Assembly (NCBI RefSeq): GCF_947495725.1
Contig: NZ_CANLZZ010000004.1
Span: 62,001-126,000, forward strand
From: an uncultured Lutibacter sp.
GTDB lineage: Bacteria > Bacteroidota > Bacteroidia > Flavobacteriales > Flavobacteriaceae
Direction: 5' to 3'
DNA length: 64,000 bases
The notes under the pieces are model-generated. The model saw only the letters and a list, made by a program, of their open reading frames with translations, ran no database searches and was not told the DNA's origin. Below, piece by piece: positions 47,524 to 57,081 of the stretch. A program made the translations under genes and the position numbers. Numbering within the stretch: position 1 is the first letter of the stretch; each line of letters begins with the position of its first letter.

Positions 47524-48250
47524 GTCAAAATTAATGACAGACACCACATTGTCGTACTGTCCAGGATGTGGTCATGGAACGGCTCACAACCTTACCATGG
47601 AAGTAATTGACGAAATGGGAATAGTTGAAAACACCATAGGTGTTGCTCCTGTAGGTTGCTCTGTTTTAGCATATGATTTTATGAATATTGATATGACACA
47701 AGCAGCACATGGGCGTGCTCCGGCAGTTGCAACCGCAATAGCAAGATGCTGGCCAGAAAAGTACGTTTTTACCTATCAAGGTGACGGAGATTTAGCTGCA
47801 ATTGGAACTGCAGAAACTATTCACACTTGCAATAGAGGAGAAAATATTGTTATTATTTTTGTGAATAATGGTATTTATGGAATGACTGGGGGACAAATGG
47901 CACCAACCACTTTAGAAGGAATGCGGTCTTCAACCTCTCCATACGGAAGAGAAGCCAAAACAATGGGAATGCCCATAAAAATGACTGAATTAGTAGCCAA
48001 TTTACCAGGAGTATATTATGCTACGCGCCAATCTGTACATACGCATAAGCATGCAAGAAAAGCAAAAAAAGCTATCAAAAAAGCATTTGAAAATACCCGA
48101 TTAAAAAAAGGACTTTCTTTTATTGAAATTGTTTCAAATTGTAATTCTGGTTGGAAAATGAATCCTAACGAGTCGAATATTTGGATGGAAGAACATATGT
48201 TCCCATACTTCCCTCTTGGCGATATTAAAGTAAACGGAAAATTAAAATAA
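47477..48250 (+). CDS. korB: 2-oxoglutarate:ferredoxin oxidoreductase subunit beta
   Basis: The 257-residue beta subunit with the thiamine-diphosphate and one 4Fe-4S site. It contains YCPGCGHGTAHNL, the cofactor motif GDGDLAAIG with NNGIYGMTGGQMAPTT, and a final Cys in EIVSNCNSGW. I accept the ATG at 47477 because the N-terminal IKPENQVFCKSKLMTD is conserved in the family, so the 47-base overlap with korA is real. A start at 47534 is the alternative. Confidence 0.92.
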   Translation: MEVLDIIKPENQVFCKSKLMTDTTLSYCPGCGHGTAHNLTMEVIDEMGIVENTIGVAPVGCSVLAYDFMNIDMTQAAHGRAPAVATAIARCWPEKYVFTYQGDGDLAAIGTAETIHTCNRGENIVIIFVNNGIYGMTGGQMAPTTLEGMRSSTSPYGREAKTMGMPIKMTELVANLPGVYYATRQSVHTHKHARKAKKAIKKAFENTRLKKGLSFIEIVSNCNSGWKMNPNESNIWMEEHMFPYFPLGDIKVNGKLK

Positions 48251-48256
48251 TTAGTT

Positions 48257-48826
48257 ATGACAGAAGAAATTATTATTGCTGGTTTTGGTGGTCAAGGAGT
48301 ACTTTCAATGGGTAAAATACTTGCGTACTCAGGAATTATGCAAGATCAAGAAGTTAGTTGGATGCCTTCTTACGGTCCAGAAATGAGAGGTGGAACTGCA
48401 AATGTAACCGTAATTTTAAGCGACGAAAGAATAAGTTCTCCTTATTTACAATTATTTGATACTGCTATTATCCTAAACCAACAAAGCATGGATAAATTTG
48501 AAAAATCTGTAAAACCGGGAGGATTATTATTGTATGAACCTAATGGCATTCATAAACATCCTACACGAACTGATATAAATATTTATCAAATTGAAGGAAA
48601 CAAGATTTCCACAGAAATGGGAAATAAAAAAATTTTTAATATGGTAGTTTTAGGAGCTTATTTAAAACTTAAACCTATTGTAAATCTAAAAAACGTGATT
48701 GAAGGTTTAAAAAAATCATTACCTGAACGTTACCACCATTTAATTCCTTTAAATGAAGAAGCAATTACTAAAGGAATGGAAGCTACAAAAGCTTATATCT
48801 CTAAAAAACACGAATATTCAAATTAA
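48257..48826 (+). CDS. korC: 2-oxoglutarate:ferredoxin oxidoreductase subunit gamma
   Basis: The 189-residue gamma subunit, a CoA-binding domain that starts IIIAGFGGQGVLSMGKILA and has the conserved SWMPSYGPEMRGGTANVTVI. It completes the four-subunit enzyme. It is six bases after korB. A strong terminator follows 24 bases downstream. Confidence 0.92.
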   Translation: MTEEIIIAGFGGQGVLSMGKILAYSGIMQDQEVSWMPSYGPEMRGGTANVTVILSDERISSPYLQLFDTAIILNQQSMDKFEKSVKPGGLLLYEPNGIHKHPTRTDINIYQIEGNKISTEMGNKKIFNMVVLGAYLKLKPIVNLKNVIEGLKKSLPERYHHLIPLNEEAITKGMEATKAYISKKHEYSN

Positions 48827-48849
48827 TAACAATAGTTAACCATTTCAAT

Positions 48850-48896
48850 ATCGATTATTTTGTAGTAACTTCATCTGCAAAATAATCGATTTTTTT
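48850..48896 (+). terminator. Terminator after the kor operon, abutting the next start codon
   Basis: ATCGATTATTTTG (48850-48862) pairs perfectly with CAAAATAATCGAT (48878-48890). Six T follow and lead directly into the ATG of the epimerase gene at 48897. Confidence 0.85.
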
Positions 48897-49793
48897 ATGG
48901 CTAAAATTTTGGTAACCGGTGGAACTGGTTTAATAGGTAAACATCTTTGTAAATTATTAAAAAATAGAGGACATTTTGTAACTGTTTTAAGCAGAAGCAG
49001 AACAGAAAACCCATTAAGCTTTTATTGGAATATTAACGAAAATTATATTGATAATGAAGCTATTACCAATACTGATTATATTATTCATTTAGCTGGGGCA
49101 GGAATTGCGGATAAACGCTGGACTTCGGCTAGAAAAAAAATTCTTATCAACAGTAGAGTTGATTCTACAAATTTATTATTTAGGAAAGTCAAAGAACTAA
49201 ACCCAACATTAAAAGGATTTATTGCCGCTTCAGGAATAGGTTATTATGGATCATTAACTTCAGAAAAAGTTTTTTCAGAAAATGATAACTCGGGAAATGA
49301 CTTTTTGGCAACAATTTGTAAACTATGGGAAAAAGAATCATTATCGTTTCAAAATGAAAACATTAGAACTGTTATTTTGAGAACTGGTATTGTGCTATCC
49401 AAAAAAGGCGGTGCATTGGATAAAATAATGAAACCAATAAAATTAGGTGTTGGGGCGGCGATTGGAAGTGGAAAACAATTTATGCCTTGGATTTCAATAG
49501 AAGATTTATGCAATATGTATGTAGAAGCAATTGAAAATAAAACTATTAATGGCATTTACAATGCAGTTGCACCAGAACATATTACAAATAAAGGTTTTAC
49601 AAAAACGATTGCAAAATTTGTAAAAAAACCATTATGGTTACCAAATATTCCTTCTTTTGTTTTAAAAATAGTATTAGGAGAACTTTCTATAATCTTACTT
49701 GAAGGTAGCCGTGTATCCAGTAGAAAAATAGAAAATACAGGATTTAAATTTAAACATTCAACACTAAATAGCTTTTTTAGTCAACTATTTTAA
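48897..49793 (+). CDS. TIGR01777 family NAD(P)-dependent epimerase-like protein
   Basis: A 298-residue extended short-chain dehydrogenase of the SDR39U1/YfcH group. The N-terminal dinucleotide motif ILVTGGTGLIGKHLCKLL and AGIADKRWTSARKKIL are typical. The active-site Tyr lies in SGIGYYGSLTSEKVF. A C-terminal DUF1731 domain (about 245-298) completes the family layout. It has been linked to cell division and lipid metabolism in other bacteria, without a settled substrate. Its stop abuts the NDH-2 stop exactly (convergent, no gap). No promoter is visible between the kor terminator and the ATG. Confidence 0.88.
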   Translation: MAKILVTGGTGLIGKHLCKLLKNRGHFVTVLSRSRTENPLSFYWNINENYIDNEAITNTDYIIHLAGAGIADKRWTSARKKILINSRVDSTNLLFRKVKELNPTLKGFIAASGIGYYGSLTSEKVFSENDNSGNDFLATICKLWEKESLSFQNENIRTVILRTGIVLSKKGGALDKIMKPIKLGVGAAIGSGKQFMPWISIEDLCNMYVEAIENKTINGIYNAVAPEHITNKGFTKTIAKFVKKPLWLPNIPSFVLKIVLGELSIILLEGSRVSSRKIENTGFKFKHSTLNSFFSQLF

Positions 49794-51083
49794 TTAAAAA
49801 GATTGCCTATTTTTATTTTTATACGGACGAATTATTAACCTTGTTTCTCTATCAAATCGAATATAGTTATACAGCCAATTAAAAAAAACAACGGCTTTAT
49901 TTCTAAATCCAATTAATGAAAACAAGTGAACAAACATCCAAACAAACCAAGCAAAAACACCTTGAAATTTCCAATTTGGTAAATCTACAACAGCCTTGTT
50001 TCTTCCTATAGTTGCCATTGAACCTTTATCGTTATATTTAAATGGCTTCAGTTTTTTACCTTCTAACTTAGCCAATATATTTTTAGCCAACAGTTTTCCT
50101 TGCTGAATGGCAGGTTGCGCCATCATTGGATGGCCATATTTATAATTTTCTGATGGCATACAAGCAACATCTCCTATTGCATAAACATTATTATAGCCAT
50201 CAACTTTATTATACTCATTAACCTTAAAACGGTTAGCTCTTTCAACTAAGCATTCTTGCTCTAATCCATTAATAGATTCACCTTTTACTCCCGCTGCCCA
50301 AATTAAAGTTTGTGCTTTAAAATGATCTTCACCATTTGTTGTTACTGTTTCGCCATCGTAATTAACAACTCTTAAATTTTTCCAAACATCAACATTTAAT
50401 TTTATAAGGTAATCTTCTGCTTTTTCGGAAGCTTTATTGCTCATTCCTTTTAAAAGTTCGTCTGAACTTTGAATAAGGTTAATTTTCATTTGACGAATAT
50501 CTAAATCTGGATAATCTTTTGGTAAAATCCCCTTTTTCATTTCAGCCAATGCTCCCGCTAACTCGACTCCTGTTGGTCCACCACCAACAATTACAAAATT
50601 CATAAGTGCCAAACGCTTTTCTAAATTTCGTTCTAATAAAGCTTCCTCAAAATTTTCTAAAACCAAACTACGAATATTTAATGCCTGCGGAACAGATTTC
50701 ATTTCCATAGCATATTTTTCTATAGTTTTATTGCCAAAAAAATTTGTTTTTGAACCCGTAGCAATAATTAATTCGTCGTAATTTAAACTACCAATATTTG
50801 TCTCAATACAATTTTTGTTGGCATTTATATTTTTAACTTCTGCAAGCCTAAAGTAAAAATTCTCTATATCATTAAACCGTTTTCTTAAAGGAAAAGCAAT
50901 ACTATCTGGCTCCAAGCCACCGGTGGCAACTTGGTATAATAATGGTTGAAATGTATGGTAATTGTGTTTATCTATTAAAACAACTTGTAATTCTTTATCT
51001 TCTAATCCTTTTGCCGCCGCTAAACCGGCAAAACCTCCTCCAATTATAACAACTCTTTTAAAACTAGTTTGTGGTATGTTCAT
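49794..51083 (-). CDS. NAD(P)/FAD-dependent oxidoreductase, type II NADH dehydrogenase like
   Basis: A 429-residue flavoprotein that transfers electrons from NADH to quinone without pumping protons (NDH-2). The FAD motif VVIIGGGFAGLAAAKGL is N-terminal, the NADH motif FVIVGGGPTGVELAGAL is near residue 165, and FAD is bound again by YAIGDVACMPSE. Near residue 45 FQPLLYQVATGGLEPDSIAF is a strong NDH-2 signature. A C-terminal hydrophobic segment (FAWFVWMFVHLFSLIGF) anchors it to the membrane. The gene is convergent with the epimerase, with directly touching stop codons. Confidence 0.93.
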   Translation of the reverse strand: MNIPQTSFKRVVIIGGGFAGLAAAKGLEDKELQVVLIDKHNYHTFQPLLYQVATGGLEPDSIAFPLRKRFNDIENFYFRLAEVKNINANKNCIETNIGSLNYDELIIATGSKTNFFGNKTIEKYAMEMKSVPQALNIRSLVLENFEEALLERNLEKRLALMNFVIVGGGPTGVELAGALAEMKKGILPKDYPDLDIRQMKINLIQSSDELLKGMSNKASEKAEDYLIKLNVDVWKNLRVVNYDGETVTTNGEDHFKAQTLIWAAGVKGESINGLEQECLVERANRFKVNEYNKVDGYNNVYAIGDVACMPSENYKYGHPMMAQPAIQQGKLLAKNILAKLEGKKLKPFKYNDKGSMATIGRNKAVVDLPNWKFQGVFAWFVWMFVHLFSLIGFRNKAVVFFNWLYNYIRFDRETRLIIRPYKNKNRQSF

Positions 51084-51140
51084 TATATTTTTTTAGTAGA
51101 AAGCAAATTTACAAATAGAATAGTTTAATTAACTAAATCT

Positions 51141-51677
51141 TTAAAAAATATCTCTTAAACTTTGTTTTAATTCTTGCAACGGCCTATCCGAACTTACCAT
51201 TTTTTTTATTAATACAGTTTTAACCTCATCTACGTCTTCATTAATATATGAAGCCCATTTATTTTCTTTAAAAATGTTTTTAATTTCTTTTATTCGTTTA
51301 AGCGAAAAATTCAAGGTCATTAAAAATTTAGTCGTATTTAATTCGGATTTACAAATAGTTACCCTTTCTTGGCTATAATCTACATCTAAATAAAACTCTT
51401 TTTTAGAAGAATTTAAAGAGTAAAAATCTTTCCAATTTGCATAACCATAATAATAATTCTGATTTTTATAATTTTGAATTCCTTTAATTTTCCAGCGACA
51501 ATTTGCTACTCTTCCCCAATGATTAGAATATCTATAAACTCCTTGCTCAGTATAAAAATACTTACTTCCTGATTTACTTTTAAAATGAATAGATTTTTCT
51601 TTAAAAAATTCTTCTGGAAAACTTTTAAATTCACAGAAAGTGTGTTTAAAAAAATTGAATTGATGATACTTACTCAA
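51141..51677 (-). CDS. Hypothetical protein (178 aa)
   Basis: A 178-residue cytoplasmic-looking protein rich in Lys, Tyr and Phe (for example YRYSNHWGRVANCRWKIKGI) with no signal peptide or membrane segment. The start is TTG at 51677. I do not recognise a family. It lies between NDH-2 and the nitronate-monooxygenase-like gene on the same strand. Normal codon use and a full open frame support it as a real gene. Confidence 0.55.
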   Translation of the reverse strand: MSKYHQFNFFKHTFCEFKSFPEEFFKEKSIHFKSKSGSKYFYTEQGVYRYSNHWGRVANCRWKIKGIQNYKNQNYYYGYANWKDFYSLNSSKKEFYLDVDYSQERVTICKSELNTTKFLMTLNFSLKRIKEIKNIFKENKWASYINEDVDEVKTVLIKKMVSSDRPLQELKQSLRDIF

Positions 51678-51714
51678 AGTTTTTTCTTGGTTTTTAATAA
51701 TATTAACAAAAATA

Positions 51715-52665
51715 TTAATTTACAAGCTTTGTTACGATATCTTTTACTGGTAATATTTCTTTTGTATGCTCAATACTTGGTCCAGCAACCCAAACAGTTT
51801 TATAAGTAGCTTTTGTTGCTGCATTTGTTACGGCATTTGTACCTATCATAAACCTAATGAGTTTAACCCATTTTTTTAAACTTCTATTTTTATTTAAAAA
51901 AGACTCTAACCAAGTTTGTTTTGTTCCTATTTTTTGAACATAAGGTGTATTAATTACAGTACATGGAGTTCCCGAAATACGTTCGGTTAAAACAATATCT
52001 TGCGCACCATAATCTACACAGGCTTGTTTATATTCTTCGGTCACTCCAGCTTCTATTGATGCAATAAATGGGCTTCCAATAGAAACTCCTGCTGCACCAA
52101 AACTTAACATTTTATCAATATCATCTTTACAACCAACACCTCCTGCTGAAATTATTGGAATGCCACAATTTTTAACTAAATCATCAATTAAAACTTTTGC
52201 TGATATTGCACCTCTATGACCTCCGGCTTCGTTATTAACAGCTATAATTGCATCAGCTCCAAGTGATTCAACTTTCTTGGCAAATTTTAAATCTACCACA
52301 TCACAAAAAACTTTTATTCCAACTTTATGTGCTTGATTAATTGTTTCTTCCGGACTACCTAAAGAAGTAATAATAAAGTCAGCTCCCTCTTCACAAATAA
52401 CTCTTAACTGCTCTTTATATTTAATATTAGATTTGTTTACGATTAAATTAAATCCAAAAGCTCCTCCTTTAACTTTAGCAGCTTTCAACTCACTAATTGC
52501 TACTCTCAATTCATCTAAAGTTCTATAATTTAGCGCAGGAATACAACCCGAAATTCCACTTTTCATTGCTTCAATTACCATTGTGGTATTTGAAACTAAA
52601 AACATTGGCGCTTGAATTATAGGATAGTTTATTTTTAAAAGTTCAGATAATTTTGGTGAATCCAT
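51715..52665 (-). CDS. Nitronate monooxygenase-like flavoprotein
   Basis: A 316-residue TIM-barrel FMN enzyme of the 2-nitropropane dioxygenase / FabK-like family. Core motifs are NYPIIQAPMFLVS (substrate cavity), NNEAGGHRGA, with the His typical of the family, and the FMN-phosphate loop SAGGVGCKDDIDKMLSFGAA with GSPFIAS. It could oxidise nitronates or act as an enoyl reductase relative; sequence alone does not decide. It has its own -7 element (52680-52687), with an adjoining palindrome at 52696-52709. Confidence 0.88.
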   Translation of the reverse strand: MDSPKLSELLKINYPIIQAPMFLVSNTTMVIEAMKSGISGCIPALNYRTLDELRVAISELKAAKVKGGAFGFNLIVNKSNIKYKEQLRVICEEGADFIITSLGSPEETINQAHKVGIKVFCDVVDLKFAKKVESLGADAIIAVNNEAGGHRGAISAKVLIDDLVKNCGIPIISAGGVGCKDDIDKMLSFGAAGVSIGSPFIASIEAGVTEEYKQACVDYGAQDIVLTERISGTPCTVINTPYVQKIGTKQTWLESFLNKNRSLKKWVKLIRFMIGTNAVTNAATKATYKTVWVAGPSIEHTKEILPVKDIVTKLVN

Positions 52666-52679
52666 GTTTTTGATTTTAT

Positions 52680-52709
52680 CAAATATAATAAATTATTATG
52701 CGTGCATAA
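52680..52709 (-). promoter_or_regulatory. Promoter of the nitronate-monooxygenase-like gene with operator-like palindrome
   Basis: Minus-strand TATATTTG is a perfect -7 element (52680-52687). TTATGC-GT-GCATAA (52696-52709) is an inverted repeat just upstream of it, in the region between -7 and -33, a natural repressor position. Confidence 0.5.
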
Positions 52710-52729
52710 CACTAAAAAATTAATGAAAC

Positions 52730-52761
52730 AAAAAAAGGCTCCCAAATGGAAGCCTTTTTTT
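52730..52761 (-). terminator. Terminator after dnaK
   Basis: AAAGGCT / AGCCTTT stem with A- and T-runs, 18 bases past the dnaK stop codon. Confidence 0.85.
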
Positions 52762-52778
52762 CACATATTAAAAGAATA

Positions 52779-54686
52779 TTACTCTTCTTTTACCTCTTCA
52801 AAGTCAACATCTTCTACGTTGTCTCCTTCTCCTTTTGGTTGCTCTCCAGCATCTCCTGTAGGAGCTCCTTGAGCTTCACCTTCTTGTTGAGCTTTGTACA
52901 TTTCTTCACTTGCTACTTTCCAAGCTTCGTTAATCTTTTCCATTGCCGCATCAATTTGCGCAAGATCTTTAGATTCGTGTGCTTTTTTCAATTCAGCTAA
53001 AGCAGCTTCAATTGGTCCTTTTTTATCTGCAGATAATTTATCTCCAAATTCTTTTAATTGCTTTTCAGTTTGGAAAATCATAGAATCTGCACCATTAATT
53101 TTCTCTGCAGTTTCTTTTGCAGCCTTATCTGCATCTGCATTAGCTTCTGCATCCGCTTTCATTTTTTCAATTTCAGCATCAGATAATCCTGAAGAAGCTT
53201 CAATTTTAATGTTTTGAGATTTTCCAGTAGCTTTATCAGAAGCAGTTACGTGAATAATTCCGTTTGCATCAATATCAAAAGTTACTTCAATTTGAGGAAC
53301 TCCTCTTGGTGCTGGTGGAATATCCGTTAATTGGAAACGCCCAATAGTTTTGTTGTCTGCAGCCATAGCTCTTTCACCTTGCAACACATGAATATCTACT
53401 GAAGGTTGGTTATCGGCAGCAGTTGAGAATACTTGCGATTTTTTAGTTGGAATAGTAGTATTGGCATCAATAAGCTTTGTCATAACGTTACCCATAGTTT
53501 CAATACCTAATGATAACGGAGTAACATCTAACAACAATACATCCTTAACATCTCCTGTTAAAACTCCACCTTGAATAGCTGCTCCAATTGCCACAACCTC
53601 ATCTGGATTTACTCCTTTACTTGGTGCTTTACCAAAGAATTTTTCAACAGCTTCCTGTACTGCAGGAATACGAGTTGAACCACCAACTAAAATAATTTCA
53701 TCAATATCTCCCGTTGATAAACCTGCATTATTTAATGCAGTTTTACATGGCTCAATTGTTCTTTTTACTAAATCATCAATTAATTGCTCAAATTTAGCTT
53801 TAGATAATGTTCTTACTAAGTGTTTTGGTCCACTAGCTGTAGCAGTTACATAAGGTAAATTTATTTCTGTTGAAGCAGAAGATGACAATTCAATTTTTGC
53901 TTTTTCAGCAGCTTCTTTTAAACGTTGTAAAGCCATTGGATCTTGACGTAAATCCATATTTTCATCAGCTTTAAATTCTTCAGCTAACCAGTCAATAATT
54001 TTTTGATCAACATCATCACCACCTAAATGTGTATCTCCATCAGTTGACAATACTTCAAATACTCCGTCTCCTAATTCTAAAATAGAAACATCGTGCGTAC
54101 CACCACCAAAGTCAAATACAACAATTTTTTGATCAACACCTTTTTTATCCATACCATAAGCCAATGCCGCAGCAGTAGGCTCGTTGATAATTCTACTAAC
54201 CTTTAAACCTGCAATCTCACCAGCCTCTTTTGTAGCCTGACGCTGTGCATCATTAAAATATGCCGGAACTGTTACAACAGCTTCACTTACTTCGGTACCT
54301 AAATAATCTTCAGCAGTTTTTTTCATTTTTTGAAGAATCATTGCTGAAATTTCTTGTGGCGTATATAATCTACCATCAATATCAACACGTGGTGTGTCAT
54401 TATCTCCTTTTACAACTTTATAAGGTACACGTTCTGCCTCCATTTTAGATTCAGAATACTTGTTACCCATAAAACGTTTAATTGAATAAATAGTTTTTAA
54501 TGGATTTGTTACCGCCTGACGTTTTGCAGGATCTCCAACTTTACGCTCTCCACCTTCAATAAATGCAACAATTGATGGTGTTGTTCTTTTTCCTTCTGCA
54601 TTAGGAATTACCACTGGTTCATTCCCTTCCATTACAGAAACACAAGAGTTGGTTGTTCCTAAATCTATTCCTATAATCTTACTCAT
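52779..54686 (-). CDS. dnaK: Molecular chaperone DnaK (Hsp70)
   Basis: The 635-residue ATP-dependent chaperone. The nucleotide-binding domain opens [15 protein letters not shown] and has the phosphate-2 motif [13 protein letters not shown] and adenosine motif [12 protein letters not shown]. The linker [15 protein letters not shown] is followed by the substrate-binding domain and an acidic tail ending [12 protein letters not shown]. No dnaJ or grpE lies nearby, and no CIRCE element (TTAGCACTC inverted repeat) is present upstream. Two direct TTATGCCA repeats, TGGCATAA on the sense strand, are there instead. Confidence 0.98.
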   Translation of the reverse strand: MSKIIGIDLGTTNSCVSVMEGNEPVVIPNAEGKRTTPSIVAFIEGGERKVGDPAKRQAVTNPLKTIYSIKRFMGNKYSESKMEAERVPYKVVKGDNDTPRVDIDGRLYTPQEISAMILQKMKKTAEDYLGTEVSEAVVTVPAYFNDAQRQATKEAGEIAGLKVSRIINEPTAAALAYGMDKKGVDQKIVVFDFGGGTHDVSILELGDGVFEVLSTDGDTHLGGDDVDQKIIDWLAEEFKADENMDLRQDPMALQRLKEAAEKAKIELSSSASTEINLPYVTATASGPKHLVRTLSKAKFEQLIDDLVKRTIEPCKTALNNAGLSTGDIDEIILVGGSTRIPAVQEAVEKFFGKAPSKGVNPDEVVAIGAAIQGGVLTGDVKDVLLLDVTPLSLGIETMGNVMTKLIDANTTIPTKKSQVFSTAADNQPSVDIHVLQGERAMAADNKTIGRFQLTDIPPAPRGVPQIEVTFDIDANGIIHVTASDKATGKSQNIKIEASSGLSDAEIEKMKADAEANADADKAAKETAEKINGADSMIFQTEKQLKEFGDKLSADKKGPIEAALAELKKAHESKDLAQIDAAMEKINEAWKVASEEMYKAQQEGEAQGAPTGDAGEQPKGEGDNVEDVDFEEVKEE

Positions 54687-54748
54687 AATGTATATATTTA
54701 TTTTGTTTTTAATTTTTTTTTAAACTTACACTTACAATTAGTCAATGA

Positions 54749-54773
54749 TTATGCCATTAAAAATTTTATGCCA
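54749..54773 (-). promoter_or_regulatory. Direct repeats upstream of dnaK
   Basis: TTATGCCA at 54749-54756 and 54766-54773, 17 bases apart, TGGCATAA on the dnaK sense strand. They lie 63 to 87 bases before the dnaK ATG. They could be parts of a heat-shock promoter or a regulator site; no established motif matches. Confidence 0.3.
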
Positions 54774-54901
54774 AGATGTCATAATTAGCTCATTTAAAAT
54801 CTCAAATTGTCATTTATAATCTAAGTTTAATACTAAATACACTTACTTTTCTCTTGTTATAAACATTGTTCTATATTTATAACAATTTAATTATATAATT
54901 A

Positions 54902-56326
54902 ATGGAGTGTATTTCTGTATTTGACATGTTAAAAATTGGTATTGGTCCTTCTAGTTCTCATACTTTGGGACCTTGGCGAGCTGCCGAACGCTGGATTCAA
55001 CATTTAAAAAAAACTGATACTTTTTATAAAGTAACATCTATTAAAGTAGATTTGTATGGCTCATTATCTCTAACAGGAAAAGGACATGCTACCGATTTAG
55101 CTCTTATTTTAGGCTTGGCAGGGATGGATCCAGAAACTATTCCAATTGAAAACATTTCGAATATTATTGAATCAATTAAAGCGTCCAAAAAAATTAAATT
55201 CGGAAATGAAATTGAAATTGAATTTCTTCCAAACCAAGAAATTACTTTTAATTCTGAATTTTTACCTTTTCATGCAAATGGCTTAACATTTACTGCCTTT
55301 TCCAAAGAAATAGAAATTTCAAAAGACACCTACTATTCTATTGGTGGAGGATTTGTAGTAAGGGAAGAACTAATACACGCAAAAGAAAATATAGAAATAC
55401 AAAAAACTTTTCCTTTTCCAATTCAAAAAGCAAAAGAATTAGAAACTTATTGTAAAAACGAATCAAAATCAATTTCACAAATAGTTTTAGAAAATGAAAA
55501 ATCTTTACGTTCTGAACAAGAAATTGATTTTGAAATAAATCGAATTTGGAAAACAATGCTTGATTGCATGTATACAGGTTGCCATACCGAAGGAATTTTA
55601 CCCGGTGGATTGAATGTAAAAAGAAGAGCTTTTGACATGCATAAAAAACTAATTGGGGGGTTACCCTATAGCAATCCTGAAGAATGGATAGAAAGTATAA
55701 GAAGTACAGGAGTTATTTTTCGTCAAATATTAAAATGGGTTAGCTGTTTTGCTTTAAGTGTTAATGAAGTTAATGCCAACTTAGGCCGTGTTGTTACTGC
55801 ACCAACCAATGGAAGTGCTGGTGTTATTCCTGCAGTATTAATGTATTATATGGTTATTGAAAACCACGAAGCCAATTTTAATCATATCAAAAATTACCTA
55901 TTAGTTGCGGGAGAAATTGGCAGTATTTTTAAAAAAGGAGCTACTATTTCAGCTGCAATGGGCGGCTGTCAGGCAGAAATTGGAGTTTCTTCTGCAATGG
56001 CTGCTGGTGCCTTAACCGAATTATTAGGAGGAACTCCTGAACAAGTATTAATGGCTAGTGAAATTGCAATGGAGCATCATTTAGGATTAACTTGTGACCC
56101 TATTGGGGGTTTGGTCCAAATTCCTTGTATTGAACGCAATGCAATGGGAGCTATAAAAGCTATTAATGCTGCCGAACTAGCACTAGATTCAGACACTAAT
56201 CACGCCAAAGTTCATTTAGACAAAGTAATTTCGAGTATGTGGGAAACGGCTAAGGATATGAATTCTAAATATAAAGAAACTTCTGAAGGTGGATTGGCCG
56301 TAGGTGTCAATCTTTCAGATTGTTAA
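54902..56326 (+). CDS. L-serine ammonia-lyase (L-serine dehydratase), iron-sulfur single-chain type
   Basis: A 474-residue enzyme deaminating L-serine to pyruvate. The beta-like N-domain ([20 protein letters not shown]) and alpha-like C-domain ([16 protein letters not shown]) are fused in one chain, as in the SdaA/SdaB type. Cysteines that bind the oxygen-sensitive 4Fe-4S cluster are likely those in [20 protein letters not shown] and [13 protein letters not shown]. Full length. Divergent from dnaK across a 215-base gap; it is not in an operon with an obvious partner. Confidence 0.93.
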   Translation: MECISVFDMLKIGIGPSSSHTLGPWRAAERWIQHLKKTDTFYKVTSIKVDLYGSLSLTGKGHATDLALILGLAGMDPETIPIENISNIIESIKASKKIKFGNEIEIEFLPNQEITFNSEFLPFHANGLTFTAFSKEIEISKDTYYSIGGGFVVREELIHAKENIEIQKTFPFPIQKAKELETYCKNESKSISQIVLENEKSLRSEQEIDFEINRIWKTMLDCMYTGCHTEGILPGGLNVKRRAFDMHKKLIGGLPYSNPEEWIESIRSTGVIFRQILKWVSCFALSVNEVNANLGRVVTAPTNGSAGVIPAVLMYYMVIENHEANFNHIKNYLLVAGEIGSIFKKGATISAAMGGCQAEIGVSSAMAAGALTELLGGTPEQVLMASEIAMEHHLGLTCDPIGGLVQIPCIERNAMGAIKAINAAELALDSDTNHAKVHLDKVISSMWETAKDMNSKYKETSEGGLAVGVNLSDC

Positions 56327-56357
56327 AATATTATTTAGAATTACAGATAATATTTTT

Positions 56358-56365
56358 TATATTTG
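56358..56365 (+). promoter_or_regulatory. -7 promoter element of the DUF2853 gene
   Basis: TATATTTG, perfect TAnnTTTG, 40 bases before the ATG at 56406. Confidence 0.55.
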
Positions 56366-56405
56366 GTAAAAGGAATATTAATTAAAATAAAAAAATTCGT
56401 TACTC

Positions 56406-56741
56406 ATGAGTAAATTTGATGAAAAATTAGCCCTTTATAAAGGCGAAATGGAAAAATTAGGACTAAGCTTTGATGCAGACTTATTAACTGCTGTTACTAA
56501 AGGATTGGGACCTTCAATATATAAAAAAGATGCAGAAACTGTTTCTGGTTCAGATCAAAAAGAATTAGCAACTGTAAAAAACAACTTCTTAATTAAAAAG
56601 TTAGGACTTGCTGATGGACCAAAATTAGATGATGCTATTGCGGCCGTAATTGAAAAAGTTGGAAAATCTAACAGAAACAAATATAGAGCAATTGTATATT
56701 ATTTATTAGTTAAAGAATTAGGTCAAGAATCTAAATACTAA
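56406..56741 (+). CDS. DUF2853 family protein
   Basis: A 111-residue soluble, mostly helical protein of the DUF2853 family. It starts MSKFDEKLALYKGEMEKLGL and ends NKYRAIVYYLLVKELGQESK. The family has no known function, but structures of relatives show an all-alpha fold. The gene has its own promoter and ends at a bidirectional terminator facing the polyamine operon. Confidence 0.9.
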   Translation: MSKFDEKLALYKGEMEKLGLSFDADLLTAVTKGLGPSIYKKDAETVSGSDQKELATVKNNFLIKKLGLADGPKLDDAIAAVIEKVGKSNRNKYRAIVYYLLVKELGQESKY

Positions 56742-56763
56742 TTTAAAGTTTACCTTATAAAAT

Positions 56764-56790
56764 AAAAAAACCTGCAAATGCAGGTTTTTT
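56764..56790. terminator. Bidirectional terminator
   Basis: AAAAACCTGCAAATGCAGGT followed by a T-run, between the DUF2853 gene (plus) and the polyamine operon (minus). Confidence 0.9.
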
Positions 56791-56800
56791 TATTTTATAA

Positions 56801-57079
56801 TTAATCGTCATCAACTTCTTCATCAAAATCGCTATCAAAAACATCATCAAAATTATCCTCATCGGCATCATAATCTTCCATTGTCTCCTCTAATCTTGAA
56901 CTAATTTTAACTAAAAAAACAGTATCTTCAGTTCTAACCTCAACAGCATTTATAGTTTCATTTTTACTATTTTTAAATGAAATAATATCTTTATAATTAT
57001 AGCCATCAGGGAATTTTTCAACCAACAAATCTAAAATATCATTTGTTAACTTGTTATAATCAACAATAACTCTTTTCAT
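56801..57079 (-). CDS. Small acidic conserved hypothetical protein
   Basis: A 92-residue protein beginning MKRVIVDYNKLTNDILDLLV and ending in a very acidic tail of Asp and Glu (from about residue 68). Similar proteins occur in many flavobacteria; some database entries call them DNA primase, which is probably a misannotation. It follows the DHS-like gene by two bases and is therefore the last gene of the polyamine operon. Function unknown; the tail might bind polyamines or basic partners. Confidence 0.75.
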   Translation of the reverse strand: MKRVIVDYNKLTNDILDLLVEKFPDGYNYKDIISFKNSKNETINAVEVRTEDTVFLVKISSRLEETMEDYDADEDNFDDVFDSDFDEEVDDD

Positions 57080-57081
57080 AA

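Noticed and set aside
54687-54901. CIRCE element or sigma-54 promoter for dnaK
   Set aside because: No TTAGCACTC inverted repeat; the TGGCATAA copies lack the GG/GC spacing of sigma-54 sites.
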